This document shows positions 34,606-44,600 of a DNA stretch of 51,628 nucleotides, one piece after another (position 1 is the first letter of the stretch; each line of letters starts with the position of its first letter). The stretch is from Candidatus Kuenenia stuttgartensis (GTDB lineage Bacteria; Planctomycetota; UBA11346): positions 1 through 51,628 of the forward strand of contig CAMCMZ010000020.1 in the NCBI GenBank assembly GCA_945876185.1. Reading direction: 5' to 3'. Made by a program: the position numbers and the translations under genes. The notes below the pieces were generated by a model that saw only the letters and a program-made list of their open reading frames with translations, had not been told where the DNA came from and made no database searches.

Positions 34606-36708
34606 CTAGGCTACGATGAGTTTGAGCTGTCGTTCAATGGCTCTCGGCTGTGGATCAAGTCGATGTTCAATCGACTGCCTGCGTAGAGCAACCGGCACCG
34701 CATCCGAGAACTTGATGGCGTCTGCTTGCTGTTCGGTGGCCACGATGCGAACGCCCGATTCGATGGCATCGCACGCATGTGACCACAGATCCATGACCGC
34801 GTCCGCTGTGAAGCTGCCCTTGAGTAGGACGGACCTGTGCGAGAATGAGGACTGCTCTGCCGTTGGATCCATCTGGGCAGCAAGCAGGCGATTCATCCGG
34901 GTTCCAGCAAAGGTCCAGATCTCAACCTGATGGCTCCTGATCTCTCCTCTGACGCCATCGGCTCCAATCCAGGCGTAGGTCTCGCGGAGCGAGGTGAGCT
35001 TTTCGACCGCACGCTTCGACCAGCGGGTGTTGACGGCGTCTCCGGTCAGCACCGCTCGCTCGGCTTCTGCAAACGGGCGGCTGATGTCCTGACTTCCACC
35101 TGCCCAACGCGACCTGCCGTCGTCTTTGGCCGGTACGACAAACACCTGTCGGCGTTTCCAATCGACTTCGGTGACGACCCAGTGCCGTGCGGCCAGGGTA
35201 AGGATCGTGGGTCGCCCACGCTGAATGGCTGCGCCGTTGTCGACCGCAAAGCTTAGCTGATCCAGCGTGGCAATCGAGCTGCGGCCGTGCAGTACTTCGA
35301 GCACGGGCAAACTGGTGAAGACGCTGACCAGTTCCATGAAGTGCCGACGACCGAATGTTTTCTCACCGGTTTCATCAAACCACAGCAAGCCGTGGTCATC
35401 CCGGAAGATCTTGGCTTCGATCAGATGGTGGAAAATCGCGTCGACGTCTTCAGCGGGCAGGCTGAGCATGCCTGGCACATGCGCCAGCCAACGCTTCCAG
35501 TCATCGCGATGGAGCCCTCCGGTCTGAAGCGCTAAGGCCATGACCTGCTGAGCCAGCAGATGGTAGGGTCGTGGCGGCGGAACGACGGGCTCCACGTATC
35601 CCGATTCCCACAGCTGCATGAGTCCAGCAGCTCGTTCAAGGCCGGTGTCTTCCGTGGCCAGAAACAGGCAGTTCGGCACGGTGCCACGACGACGCCCCGT
35701 CCTGCCCATGCGTTGTAGGAAGCTGGCAACCCGCGTCGGCGCGTCGATCTGAATAACCCGATCAAGATCGCCGATGTCGATGCCGAGTTCCAGCGCACTG
35801 GTCGCGACGATGACGCAGTCCTTCTCTTCCGCGAAGGCACGCTCTGTCTGGCCTCGGACATCCTTGCTGAGCGAGCTATGGGTAACGAAGGCGCGCACCT
35901 CCAAGCCACGCAACAGCCCGCCGATCTCCTCAGCTCTCGCCCGACTGTCGGTGAAGACCAAGCGCTTCTCGCCACGATGCAGCAGGCTGATGACCTTAGC
36001 TGCATTGGCTGCGCTTCCGACGTAATCGAGCTGCACCTCGGGAACGACGGGATGGGCAGAGGCTGGCCGGATCACGGGATGGGGCGCACTCACGCCGACG
36101 TTCAACCAATCGGCCAAGTCCTGCGGATTCCCGACCGTGGCCGACAAACCGATGCGCTGCAACGGACGGCCAGCGAGGACGCTCAACCGGGACAGTACCG
36201 ACATGAGATGCCATCCGCGATCATCACCCGCAAAGGCATGCACCTCGTCGATGACCACCGCCTGCAGGTTTGAGAACATCCGTACCTTGTCAGTACTGAC
36301 GCCGATGAGCATGGCCTCCAGGCTCTCGGGTGTCGTCAGCAAACAGCTAGGCGGGCTGAGGCGAAGACGCTTCTTGTCGCCGTCGGGGACGTCCCCGTGC
36401 CACGGCGCGGCTTCATGACCGACGAGTTGAAAGTACCCTCTGAGCCTGCTTTCCTGATTATTGATCAGCGCACGTAGCGGGCTGATGTACAGGATCGACA
36501 AGGGCTCCCAGCGCTCGGTCAGCATGCGGCTGATCAGCGGGAAGAAGGCCGCTTCGGTTTTCCCTCCGGCTGTCTGTGCCTGAACGATGATGTTCTGACC
36601 GGCTAGGACTGGTGCGATGCAGGCTTCTTGAACCTCTCGCAGCCCCGGCCAACCAATGCTGTTGACGATGTGGTACTGCAATGCTGAGTGCAGTTGGTCG
36701 AAGCTCAC
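34606..36708 (-). CDS. brxHI: BREX type 2 DEAD/DEAH-box helicase BrxHI
   Basis: Lhr-like superfamily 2 helicase, one of the core proteins of type 2 BREX phage defence; its exact role there is unknown. The product is 700 residues. Walker A is AQTAGGKT (44-51), Walker B is DEVH (154-157), SAT is in IGLSATVGNP, and motif VI is QRMGRTGRRRGT. A helicase C-terminal domain precedes about 300 residues of specific C-terminal region. The start overlaps the brxD stop by ATGA, so translation is coupled; this is the last gene of the operon, and the island end lies 460 bases beyond. Confidence 0.9.
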   Translation of the reverse strand: MSFDQLHSALQYHIVNSIGWPGLREVQEACIAPVLAGQNIIVQAQTAGGKTEAAFFPLISRMLTERWEPLSILYISPLRALINNQESRLRGYFQLVGHEAAPWHGDVPDGDKKRLRLSPPSCLLTTPESLEAMLIGVSTDKVRMFSNLQAVVIDEVHAFAGDDRGWHLMSVLSRLSVLAGRPLQRIGLSATVGNPQDLADWLNVGVSAPHPVIRPASAHPVVPEVQLDYVGSAANAAKVISLLHRGEKRLVFTDSRARAEEIGGLLRGLEVRAFVTHSSLSKDVRGQTERAFAEEKDCVIVATSALELGIDIGDLDRVIQIDAPTRVASFLQRMGRTGRRRGTVPNCLFLATEDTGLERAAGLMQLWESGYVEPVVPPPRPYHLLAQQVMALALQTGGLHRDDWKRWLAHVPGMLSLPAEDVDAIFHHLIEAKIFRDDHGLLWFDETGEKTFGRRHFMELVSVFTSLPVLEVLHGRSSIATLDQLSFAVDNGAAIQRGRPTILTLAARHWVVTEVDWKRRQVFVVPAKDDGRSRWAGGSQDISRPFAEAERAVLTGDAVNTRWSKRAVEKLTSLRETYAWIGADGVRGEIRSHQVEIWTFAGTRMNRLLAAQMDPTAEQSSFSHRSVLLKGSFTADAVMDLWSHACDAIESGVRIVATEQQADAIKFSDAVPVALRRQSIEHRLDPQPRAIERQLKLIVA

Positions 36709-38036
36709 GGCGCCTCTGCGTCGAGCTGGATGTCATCGACGCCCTTGATGGCCGCCTGTTCCTGAGCTGACAACTCACCCACGTTCATGGTGAGCTGATA
36801 ATGCTGACGTGGGTCGAAGTCAGGGAACTGATCGACCCGATCCAGGACATCGCCGACCAACTTCTTGAGGTACAGCCGTGGCGCGACACCCACCTTGCCA
36901 CCAAGGCCTCCGGTCACCGCACCACCCAGATCAGCAACGTACCGATCATCGACCAGGCGGCGGACTCGCTCTTCCACCTGTGAACCTTGGGCAAACAGGT
37001 CGCGGATCTTGATGCCGACCGTGGTCAGGCGGTCACGATCAAACGGAGCCAGGCGGATCTGGACCGCTCGTGGGTTATCAAAGCGGGCGTCAGTGCCGAA
37101 ATCGGTGTGCAGACGTTGAGCGAGCGGCGGTAGCCGCTGAACCCCTTGCGTGCCATCGAAGAAGGCCGGAGTCCCCGTGATGACCAGGTAGAGGCCTGGG
37201 AAACGGCCCTGATAGACCTCGTCGATGAACTGGCGCAGGGCGTTGAGGCTCTTCTCGCGCACGTCACCTCTGACCCGCTGCAGCGTCTCGACCTCGTCGA
37301 GCACCAGTACCAGGCCGGGCTTGCCCATGTCCTTAAGCAAAGCGAGCAGACCGCGCAGGCAGGACAGTGCTCCGTTGTGGTCGATGTCCCCTTTAATGGC
37401 GGCCACTCGCTTGGTTGCCATGCCGATGTTCGGCAAGCCGGAGAGCCAGCCAATCAGACCCTCGGCCACGGAAGGATCTCCGTCGGCTACCGATCGGCGG
37501 TAGCCACGCAGGGCGGCGGCAAACGCTGGGTTCTCCTTTGAAATGCCCGCCAATCGTTTGGTAATCAGTTCATCGGTGGCCGCTACCAACGCTGTGCTGT
37601 CGTTAGCTTCCACCTCCCCAGCCGCCAGGACATCCTCTTCCAGGCAATAGAACCACCCATCGACGATCGAGCGCAGTGCACCGGATTCGCAATCCGATGT
37701 CGACAAGCGCTCCATCATCCGACGATAGACAGTTTCCAACCGGTGCAGCGGGGTCTCGGTTTCGCTGATCTGCACCTCTGCCGTCGCAAAGCCTTTCAGC
37801 TTGGCCTGTTCCTGCATCCAGCGGGCGAAGAAGGTCTTTCCGGTGCCGTACTCACCGCGAACGCATTTGAACACGCCCGATCCGCCAGCGACCCGGTCAA
37901 GCTCTTCGAGGATGGTGGGCGCGAAACGTTCAAGACCGACGGCGAACACGTCGAGGCTGCGGCTCGGAACGGTGCCACGACGTAACGCGTCGATGATGTC
38001 CTGGCGGCGCTGTGGACTGATGCGGTCGATGGTCAT
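36705..38036 (-). CDS. brxD: BREX system ATP-binding protein BrxD
   Basis: P-loop ATPase (DUF2791 type) found with BrxHI in type 2 BREX loci. The product is 443 residues, with Walker A GEYGTGKT at 61-68 and Walker B LVLVLDEVE (Asp247, Glu248), followed by LYLVITGTPAFF as a sensor region. It overlaps both neighbours by four bases. It may act as an ORC/AAA-like DNA-binding switch; that is inference from the fold. Confidence 0.9.
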   Translation of the reverse strand: MTIDRISPQRRQDIIDALRRGTVPSRSLDVFAVGLERFAPTILEELDRVAGGSGVFKCVRGEYGTGKTFFARWMQEQAKLKGFATAEVQISETETPLHRLETVYRRMMERLSTSDCESGALRSIVDGWFYCLEEDVLAAGEVEANDSTALVAATDELITKRLAGISKENPAFAAALRGYRRSVADGDPSVAEGLIGWLSGLPNIGMATKRVAAIKGDIDHNGALSCLRGLLALLKDMGKPGLVLVLDEVETLQRVRGDVREKSLNALRQFIDEVYQGRFPGLYLVITGTPAFFDGTQGVQRLPPLAQRLHTDFGTDARFDNPRAVQIRLAPFDRDRLTTVGIKIRDLFAQGSQVEERVRRLVDDRYVADLGGAVTGGLGGKVGVAPRLYLKKLVGDVLDRVDQFPDFDPRQHYQLTMNVGELSAQEQAAIKGVDDIQLDAEAP

Positions 38037-38914
38037 GAGTCGTATCCTGTAAGGAACTGCCGCATCGCGAGATCGCGGTCGAGTCGGACGTATCCCCGAT
38101 CAACCGTGAGCGCGAGCACCTGGTAACCGTCGAGATTGAGGATGCGGGACGCCTGAGCGATGAGTCCGCCGATGCGTACCTCCGGATATCCCAGCGCCTT
38201 CGCCACCAACGTTAGTGGCATCTGCCGACCCTGCGCTGCATCGAGCTCTGCGAGGAGTAGGGCGAGTACGGCATCGGATGGAGGGTGCCTGCCAGCATGC
38301 TGCGTCGCTCGCTGAAACACCGGCTGCGACACCAGTTGCTGGATCCACGCAGGGATAGCTCGGCTGTGCTGCCTGTCCGAGTTGCCAGAGTCATCTGTTA
38401 CCGCTTTCACCACTTCCCGAGGTGGCGTGGGATTAGTTGCTGGGGGTGGCGCCAAGAGCAACGGCAACGGCCGGTAGGGGACGGCGACAATCTCCCAATC
38501 CACCTCGACCGGTCTGCTATCTCTGACCTCGCTTGCCTTGCCGACTCCTGCAAACGTGTAGGGACTGCGCGACTCGCGACGGTAAAAGATGAGCACGACG
38601 CTGGTCTTGGACACCATGTCGGCGATGGATTCCTGGCCGATGTGGGATTTGGTTTTCCCGAACCACGACAGCCGTCCGTTCTCTAGGCGATCTCCGTAGT
38701 CATGGCCGGTGCGACCAGGCGTGCCGATGTTGCTGAAGATGAACCAATATCCTTCGTATTTGGTGTACCCGGTGTTCCAGTTGCCCCCGCGACGCGCTGC
38801 CGAGACCTCGAAGATCCGGTAAATGTCTTCTTTGGTATACGACTTCCCGACCTCAAACGGACAGAGCCGAGGATGCAGGTCTTCCTTCGCCGATGGGAGC
38901 CGTTCTGCAGCCAT
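38033..38914 (-). CDS. Unrecognised two-domain protein with a PglZ-type C-terminal domain
   Basis: The product is 293 residues. The C-terminal part (193-293) aligns without gaps over much of its length with the last 98 residues of PglZ from the next gene: both show DA-LALLL-LDAA, a V-R--G-IA---R-LNL-GY--L stretch, and -RLDR-LA--QF. It therefore arose by duplication of the PglZ C-terminal domain, probably a winged helix. The N-terminal part (21-146; YTKEDIYRIFEVSAARRGGN, YWFIFSNIGTPG, SWFGKTKSHI, VVLIFYRRESRSPYTFAGVG) recalls the DUF3427-type domains found at the end of some helicase/restriction proteins, but I am not sure. A Pro-rich linker joins the two. It overlaps brxD by ATGA and lies eight bases after pglZ, so it belongs to the BREX operon, yet it is not one of the core genes I know. 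Confidence 0.7.
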   Translation of the reverse strand: MAAERLPSAKEDLHPRLCPFEVGKSYTKEDIYRIFEVSAARRGGNWNTGYTKYEGYWFIFSNIGTPGRTGHDYGDRLENGRLSWFGKTKSHIGQESIADMVSKTSVVLIFYRRESRSPYTFAGVGKASEVRDSRPVEVDWEIVAVPYRPLPLLLAPPPATNPTPPREVVKAVTDDSGNSDRQHSRAIPAWIQQLVSQPVFQRATQHAGRHPPSDAVLALLLAELDAAQGRQMPLTLVAKALGYPEVRIGGLIAQASRILNLDGYQVLALTVDRGYVRLDRDLAMRQFLTGYDS

Positions 38915-38922
38915 GATTCGCT

Positions 38923-41658
38923 TCAGGCCTCGCCCAACTCGAACTGGGTAAGCGCCAAGTGCCGATCGAGGCGGATGTGACCCTGGTCATCCGTGTAGGT
39001 GAGAATGCGGTAGCCTTCGAGGTTCAGCATCCGAGCGACGGTGGCGATGATGCCCTTCATGCGCACGGCCGGCACGTTCAGGGTCTGGGCGAGGTCGCGC
39101 TCAGAGACCTGCCCGCCGGGAGCGGCATCGAGTGTGTCGAGCAAGGTCAACACCAGCGCATCCTCGGGCCGACGACGACCTGCCTGTGCCGAGGACTGCT
39201 GATAAGCGGCACTGACCAGCAGACGCTGGGTCCAGCGAGCTGGTTTCGTGACGGGATCATCGAACAGCGACAACTGGTTCGGGTTGGCTGGCACCACCTT
39301 GGACTTGGCTTTGATCGCAGGTGCCGCAGCAGGCACTGCTGCAACAGCCACGGCCGACACGTCCAGGCGCCACCATGCCGGTTGCGGAATGTGGACTTCA
39401 GCCCAGCCCTCCAGGCTATGATCCAGCTTGGCCAGCACGACACAGGGCGGGATTAGCTCCTGAGGTGTTATCCCGCCGTGGTACCCGTTCTTCTTTCCGC
39501 CATAGCGGAGTTTTTCGCTCCACGGAGCGGTCACGGCCGAGCCATAGCGGATGAGCCGGGGACCGGTCACGGCGAGCTCGCCGTCGCGTGGCACGGTCGT
39601 GTGCCAACGTTCACCCCCGTCGGCTGTTCCGGTCGCGCCGGCAACCCAGTGGTCCAGCACATGGCCATGATCGCTGCACAGCACGATGACGCGTTTGGAT
39701 GCGCCGGCCGCTGCCAGCAGATCGTTGAGCACCCGAATCGACTCCAGATTCCATGAGCGCTGTCCGCCGTCATCCTTCATCAGATAGTCGTCCACGGCGT
39801 TGACGACCACGCCGACAACGCGCTGCTTCTGGTTCCCCAGCGCGGCCTGGATCTGACTGCTCAGACCTTGCCGCCCGTGTTCTTCCAAATCCTTCCGGTG
39901 GAACAACACCGGTGGGTTGCTGCTGCCACTCACTGAGCGTAGCTCATGGTGGTCCGCAAAACCATGTCGCTCATCTCCGGCGTCGCCACGTACCAATGTC
40001 CCGCACAGCAAGCTGGTGCGGGCATACTCGGTGACGGTCGGCACGGTGCTCATCACCGGACCTGGCATCGTGATGCCATCCACCGTCCGGCTGCGCATCG
40101 TCCAGAAGCCGCGCTCCAGATGCTCCAGCAGTTCCTGTAAGACGGCCCAGGACATGCCGTCCATGACCAGGACCAGCACCTTATGGTCGGTTGCGACCTC
40201 GGCGGTGATACGACGTTGAATGTCCTCAATACGCAGGATCTCGGGGAACTGATCCGGCGTGCGGTTCCAGTCGACGGCCAGTTCAGCGAACTGGCGATTG
40301 AACCGCTCACGGCGCACCAAGACCAGATCATTGAGTCGCTTATAGGCGGCCTGGAGTTCCGTGACCTGATCGCCACCCACTACGCCATGCCGAGCCCAGT
40401 CGACGAAGGCCACCTTCGCCAAGTAGGCGCGCATGGCATCGGGCAGGTGATCAACCGACTCAGGGGTGCTGCGCAGCCACCGCGCCAGACGGGTCGCCAT
40501 GTCCACCTTGGTCTGCCGATGGCTGTCGCCCTGCTTGCCGAAACAGCCGTCCCAGTGGGCGCGAACCGCCGCAGCTGCGGCAAGCAGATCCTGATCCTGG
40601 GCGCTGCGCTCCAGGTGACGTGCCAGGGTCTTCGCAAAGGCCACAAGGCGCTGCTCATAGCCCAGGGGTACAGCATCGCTGAGGTAGGCGAAGGCCTGGG
40701 CCTGCACCTGGTGCAACAACCCGTCAGCCCGCTTGCGCAGTCGACGTTGAACGGTGTCTTCCAGTCCTTGCAGCACCTGGAGCGCTTCCTGGCTCCATTC
40801 CCGAGCTTCCTTGAGCTGCACCAGGCGATGTCCGGTGATCTGCTCAAGACGGACCTGGGCCTGCAACAATTCAGCGTGCGCAGCCGATGCTTCATGGCAG
40901 ACAATACCGCACACCAGACCGATCGGGATGAGGTCGCTGGCTGGGACTGCGGCCACCACCTGGATCAGCATAGCGACCAAGGTCGAGCGCTCGGACAGCC
41001 ACGCGTTGGCCGCGTCGCGCACGTCGGATGATGCCGACCGCAGGCGTTTGGTGGCATCGTCGTCAATCGACCACGCCAACACCTCTTGTGGGGTTGGTTC
41101 GCCACTGGGCAGACCGAGCACCTGCGTGCAGACGGACGACCAGAAGGTTGTCCGATCCAAGACTCCGGTGGTGACTGCGGGAAAGCCACCTGCGGGTCGA
41201 TGCTGCAAGAGCGCGATGGCCAGCTCGGGATTGACCCGGATGCGGGCATCGGCGGTGCGTGCGCCGAACTCGGCCAGAAGCACCCGCCATGGGGCGATCT
41301 CTCGCACGCTCCCGTGCATGATTCGAGACTTCACGTCATCTGGCAGATGGGCGTCAGCCGCTTCAACCAGGACAACCAAGCGTCGATCTGGTGTGCGATC
41401 GGCTTCTGAAAGATGTTGGCGCAATTCCAAGACCGTTCGCGCACCGACGGCAGTGAACTCCAAGATCGTCTCAGCCCGGTGATGATCCTTCCTGCGCTGG
41501 AACTTCACCGTCTCCGTAAAGACCTTCACGCCCTCCCAGGCAGGCCGCCCACGGAAAACGAGGGCCACCCACGGCAGGTTATGGCGCGGGCCTTCGAGGT
41601 GCCGCTGCACCTCCATCCGCACATGCTGTTGCAGATGATCGAGGGTGACGGAACTCAT
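38923..41658 (-). CDS. pglZ: BREX type 2 protein PglZ
   Basis: Alkaline-phosphatase-superfamily protein, the hallmark of all BREX systems. The product is 911 residues. Metal-site candidates are visible: LVMDGMSWAV (Asp500), PTVTEYARTSLLCG (Thr541/543 region), VLCSDHGHVLDH (Asp663, His664) and NGYHGGITPQELI (His727). The N-terminal 450 residues are helical, with a coiled-coil stretch near 255-310. Residues 814-911 are a separate domain duplicated in the next gene. Its start touches the pglY stop (shared base at 41658), so translation is coupled. Confidence 0.93.
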   Translation of the reverse strand: MSSVTLDHLQQHVRMEVQRHLEGPRHNLPWVALVFRGRPAWEGVKVFTETVKFQRRKDHHRAETILEFTAVGARTVLELRQHLSEADRTPDRRLVVLVEAADAHLPDDVKSRIMHGSVREIAPWRVLLAEFGARTADARIRVNPELAIALLQHRPAGGFPAVTTGVLDRTTFWSSVCTQVLGLPSGEPTPQEVLAWSIDDDATKRLRSASSDVRDAANAWLSERSTLVAMLIQVVAAVPASDLIPIGLVCGIVCHEASAAHAELLQAQVRLEQITGHRLVQLKEAREWSQEALQVLQGLEDTVQRRLRKRADGLLHQVQAQAFAYLSDAVPLGYEQRLVAFAKTLARHLERSAQDQDLLAAAAAVRAHWDGCFGKQGDSHRQTKVDMATRLARWLRSTPESVDHLPDAMRAYLAKVAFVDWARHGVVGGDQVTELQAAYKRLNDLVLVRRERFNRQFAELAVDWNRTPDQFPEILRIEDIQRRITAEVATDHKVLVLVMDGMSWAVLQELLEHLERGFWTMRSRTVDGITMPGPVMSTVPTVTEYARTSLLCGTLVRGDAGDERHGFADHHELRSVSGSSNPPVLFHRKDLEEHGRQGLSSQIQAALGNQKQRVVGVVVNAVDDYLMKDDGGQRSWNLESIRVLNDLLAAAGASKRVIVLCSDHGHVLDHWVAGATGTADGGERWHTTVPRDGELAVTGPRLIRYGSAVTAPWSEKLRYGGKKNGYHGGITPQELIPPCVVLAKLDHSLEGWAEVHIPQPAWWRLDVSAVAVAAVPAAAPAIKAKSKVVPANPNQLSLFDDPVTKPARWTQRLLVSAAYQQSSAQAGRRRPEDALVLTLLDTLDAAPGGQVSERDLAQTLNVPAVRMKGIIATVARMLNLEGYRILTYTDDQGHIRLDRHLALTQFELGEA

Positions 41659-44600
41659 CAGGGATCCACGACTTCAATGGTGATGCGCAGATGCTTGCCA
41701 GGATGTGTCTTTTGCAGGTCTTCCAGGCGGGTTGACACCTGGGCAGTGGCCGCAGCGATGCCCCGCTGACCGTCACTGGCCTTGATCGTCACTGGCTCAC
41801 CGGCTTCTTTCCGACGGCGTTCGGCGGTTTCGGTTGCCTGGGCAATGGCTTCCTTTTCACGTCGGATCCGGGCGGCTTCTTCGCGTTGCTCGCGCTTGGT
41901 GGCCTCGATCTGTTCTTGAGCTTGACGCTGGCGCTCCGCTTCGAGACGTTGACGCTCGGCTTCCTGGCGCAGCCGTTCGGCTTCCTTCTGGCGCAGTCGT
42001 TCATCCTCCTGCTGCCGTTTGACCGCCTCTGGATCGACCTTTTTGAGACCCAGTTCATATTCCAACCGCAGCATGCGGGCGGCGGCAGACTGATCGCCAA
42101 TCACCGCCTCTAGCGCCAGGTCGCGTTGATCATGCACCACGGCATCCCGGATCTGCGCCAGGCCGGCCGCGGCCCGTTCCGCTACTGAGCTGCCCTTGCC
42201 AGCCAGGTCGAGCAGCTCATGCCAACCAGTCAGTCGAGCCGCATCCGACACCACCTTTGCCGATTCGATCGATTTGGCGACCACCGCCAGATCCACCGTC
42301 ACGGGTGTCTGAGCAAAGGTCTCGACGACCTGCTCATCGGGGGCTCGGTGAACCGCGTTGAGCAGGTCGCAGGCAACCTGGGCGGTCCTCAGGCGAGGTG
42401 CTTGAGCATCAATCTGACCGATGGTCGTCGCCACACTGGTCAAAACCGTTGCCAGATCAGCGGCAATCGAGCAGCGCTCGCGCTCCCAGGTGCGGATGGC
42501 CGCGGTCAGCTTTGCCACCGTGGCCGAGTTCCGCTGACGATCCGGCGGATAGCCGAAGACCTTCGCCGCCCGATCCTGGGCGATCAGCCACAGATTCTCA
42601 TCGGGCAACGCCTGCTCACGCAGATCCATGGCGCTGTCGAGCTGATCCCAGGCCGGGTCTACGGGAGCGTTGTGCTGGAAGAAGCGTCGGTCGGTCAGCC
42701 GGGCAAAGGTCCAGATCACCAGATCGGCAACCTCGCGCGACAGACCTCGCGGCTGCGGACGATCACACCAGTCGCGTAGATCGTTGACGGTGGGCTTCTG
42801 GTTCTGCTCGTGCGCCATGCAGCGCTGGAAGTGCTCAACCCAGGTGCGCTTGAAATGGAAGACGTTGCCGTTGGCGGTACCCAGTTCGAGCGGCTCGGCA
42901 ATGCCCGACATGATCTCGCGATGCGCCGACTCGACCCGCTCGGTGCGTTGCCGGGGGTCGTTCATGGCGTCGGTCACGTAATCGGCGATGCGCTTCAGCA
43001 GCGGCCGTCTGACCGGCAAGGTGAACAGCGGGTGCATCGGGAACTGGTATTCCAGGGCCTGGTGGACCAATGCCACCAGGGCCTCAGCCAGGGTGCTCTT
43101 GTCGGTATTCTGTGGGCTGAACCCCTGATCCAAGCTGACGATCTGATCCACCGGCCCGTCCAGGGTCTTCACGATGGCCGACGGCATGGCCGTGCTGACG
43201 CCATAGGCCACTTCCAAGGCGATGCGCAGCTTTCCTTCCAGCGCGCTCTTGCGCGTGGTGAGCTGGCTCTTGGCATCGGCCTTCTTGTTGGCGTTCAGGT
43301 GGCCGGTGTAGCTGTCCAGACGCGGCGTTTCCTTGCCGGTCAACAGGTAGTTGATGATCACCAGGTTGCCGAGGTCTTTCAGGGCCTGCGGCGACAGGTG
43401 GTTGGGCAGCCAGGCCAGCGTCTTCGTACCCTTGGGCTGGCGGCGCAGCATGTCTTGCAAGGTCGCAATGTCGTCGCGCGGCGTCTTGCCCGGCTCATCG
43501 AAGGGATAATCCAGGATCACCACCCACTTGTCCGACGGAGCCTTGAGGTTCTCCCAGTTCGACTCGCGCACGTTCTGGTAACGGATCTCGACTTCGCGCT
43601 GCGTCCCACGCCACTCGATGGTATGGATCAGGTTAATTTTGCCCTGTGCTTCCAGGGGGATCTTCATCTCACCGAACAGCAACTGCATGATCAGCCGCTT
43701 GCGGTTGCCGTCGTTATCCTCACTCAGCACCTGGCGGATGATGGCATCGGTGTCGACGTCCGACATCTCCAGCGAGATGATCGGATCATTGGGTTCGCCG
43801 TTCAGCTTGATCTGCCCGCAGTGCGGCTGCCACGCCCGCAGCCAGCCAAGCACGGTGCGTGCCTCGCCATTGGGGATCGGGGTCGAGATGGCGCCGTGGT
43901 TGAGCGCCGCCAAGCGACGGACGTTGAGATTGCGCAGGCTTTCTACGCCCGGAACGATGGAACCCAGCAACAGGGTCTTCGCAACCCGCGCCCGCTGGTT
44001 GAACGCATTCCACATCGGATGGGCCTTGCCCGCTGCCGAAGCGGGGTCGAAGTCCTGCGGCAGCTTGAGCTCGTCCAGGATGAGCGGGGTGAGATTGTCG
44101 CGCCACAGGCGCTTCGCGTCATCCATGGACTTGCGCATCGATGGCGAAAACACCTCTTCGCCGGCGGCAATGATGTCCCACAGGTCACCGACCGGGACCA
44201 CCTGGCCAAGCTCAAGCCGATCACGGTAGGTGCACAGAATCTGCAACAGGATGCGCAGGGCCGTGCGTTCACGCTGCAACGCACTCGATACCGCCACCAG
44301 CACCTGGATCAGCGCCGGACTGAACGGGTAGAGATCGCGGAACTGCTCGCGGGTGCCGCCCGTGGTCAGCAGGGCCTCCATTACTTCCTTGCGATTGACG
44401 GCGGTCTTGTCGAACGCGGCGTCTATCAGCTGCTTGGCCTCGGGCGATAGGGGCTTCAGCAGGCGCTCTTGCGCGATCACCGGCAGATTGCGGTCTTCCA
44501 GGACGATCAGGTGGAACCGGTCTTCCCACCAGTTGATCACGGTCGTGGCGTTCTGGTGGTTGGCCCCGGTCAGGTTCTCTCCCAAGGCCTCGCGCAGGTC

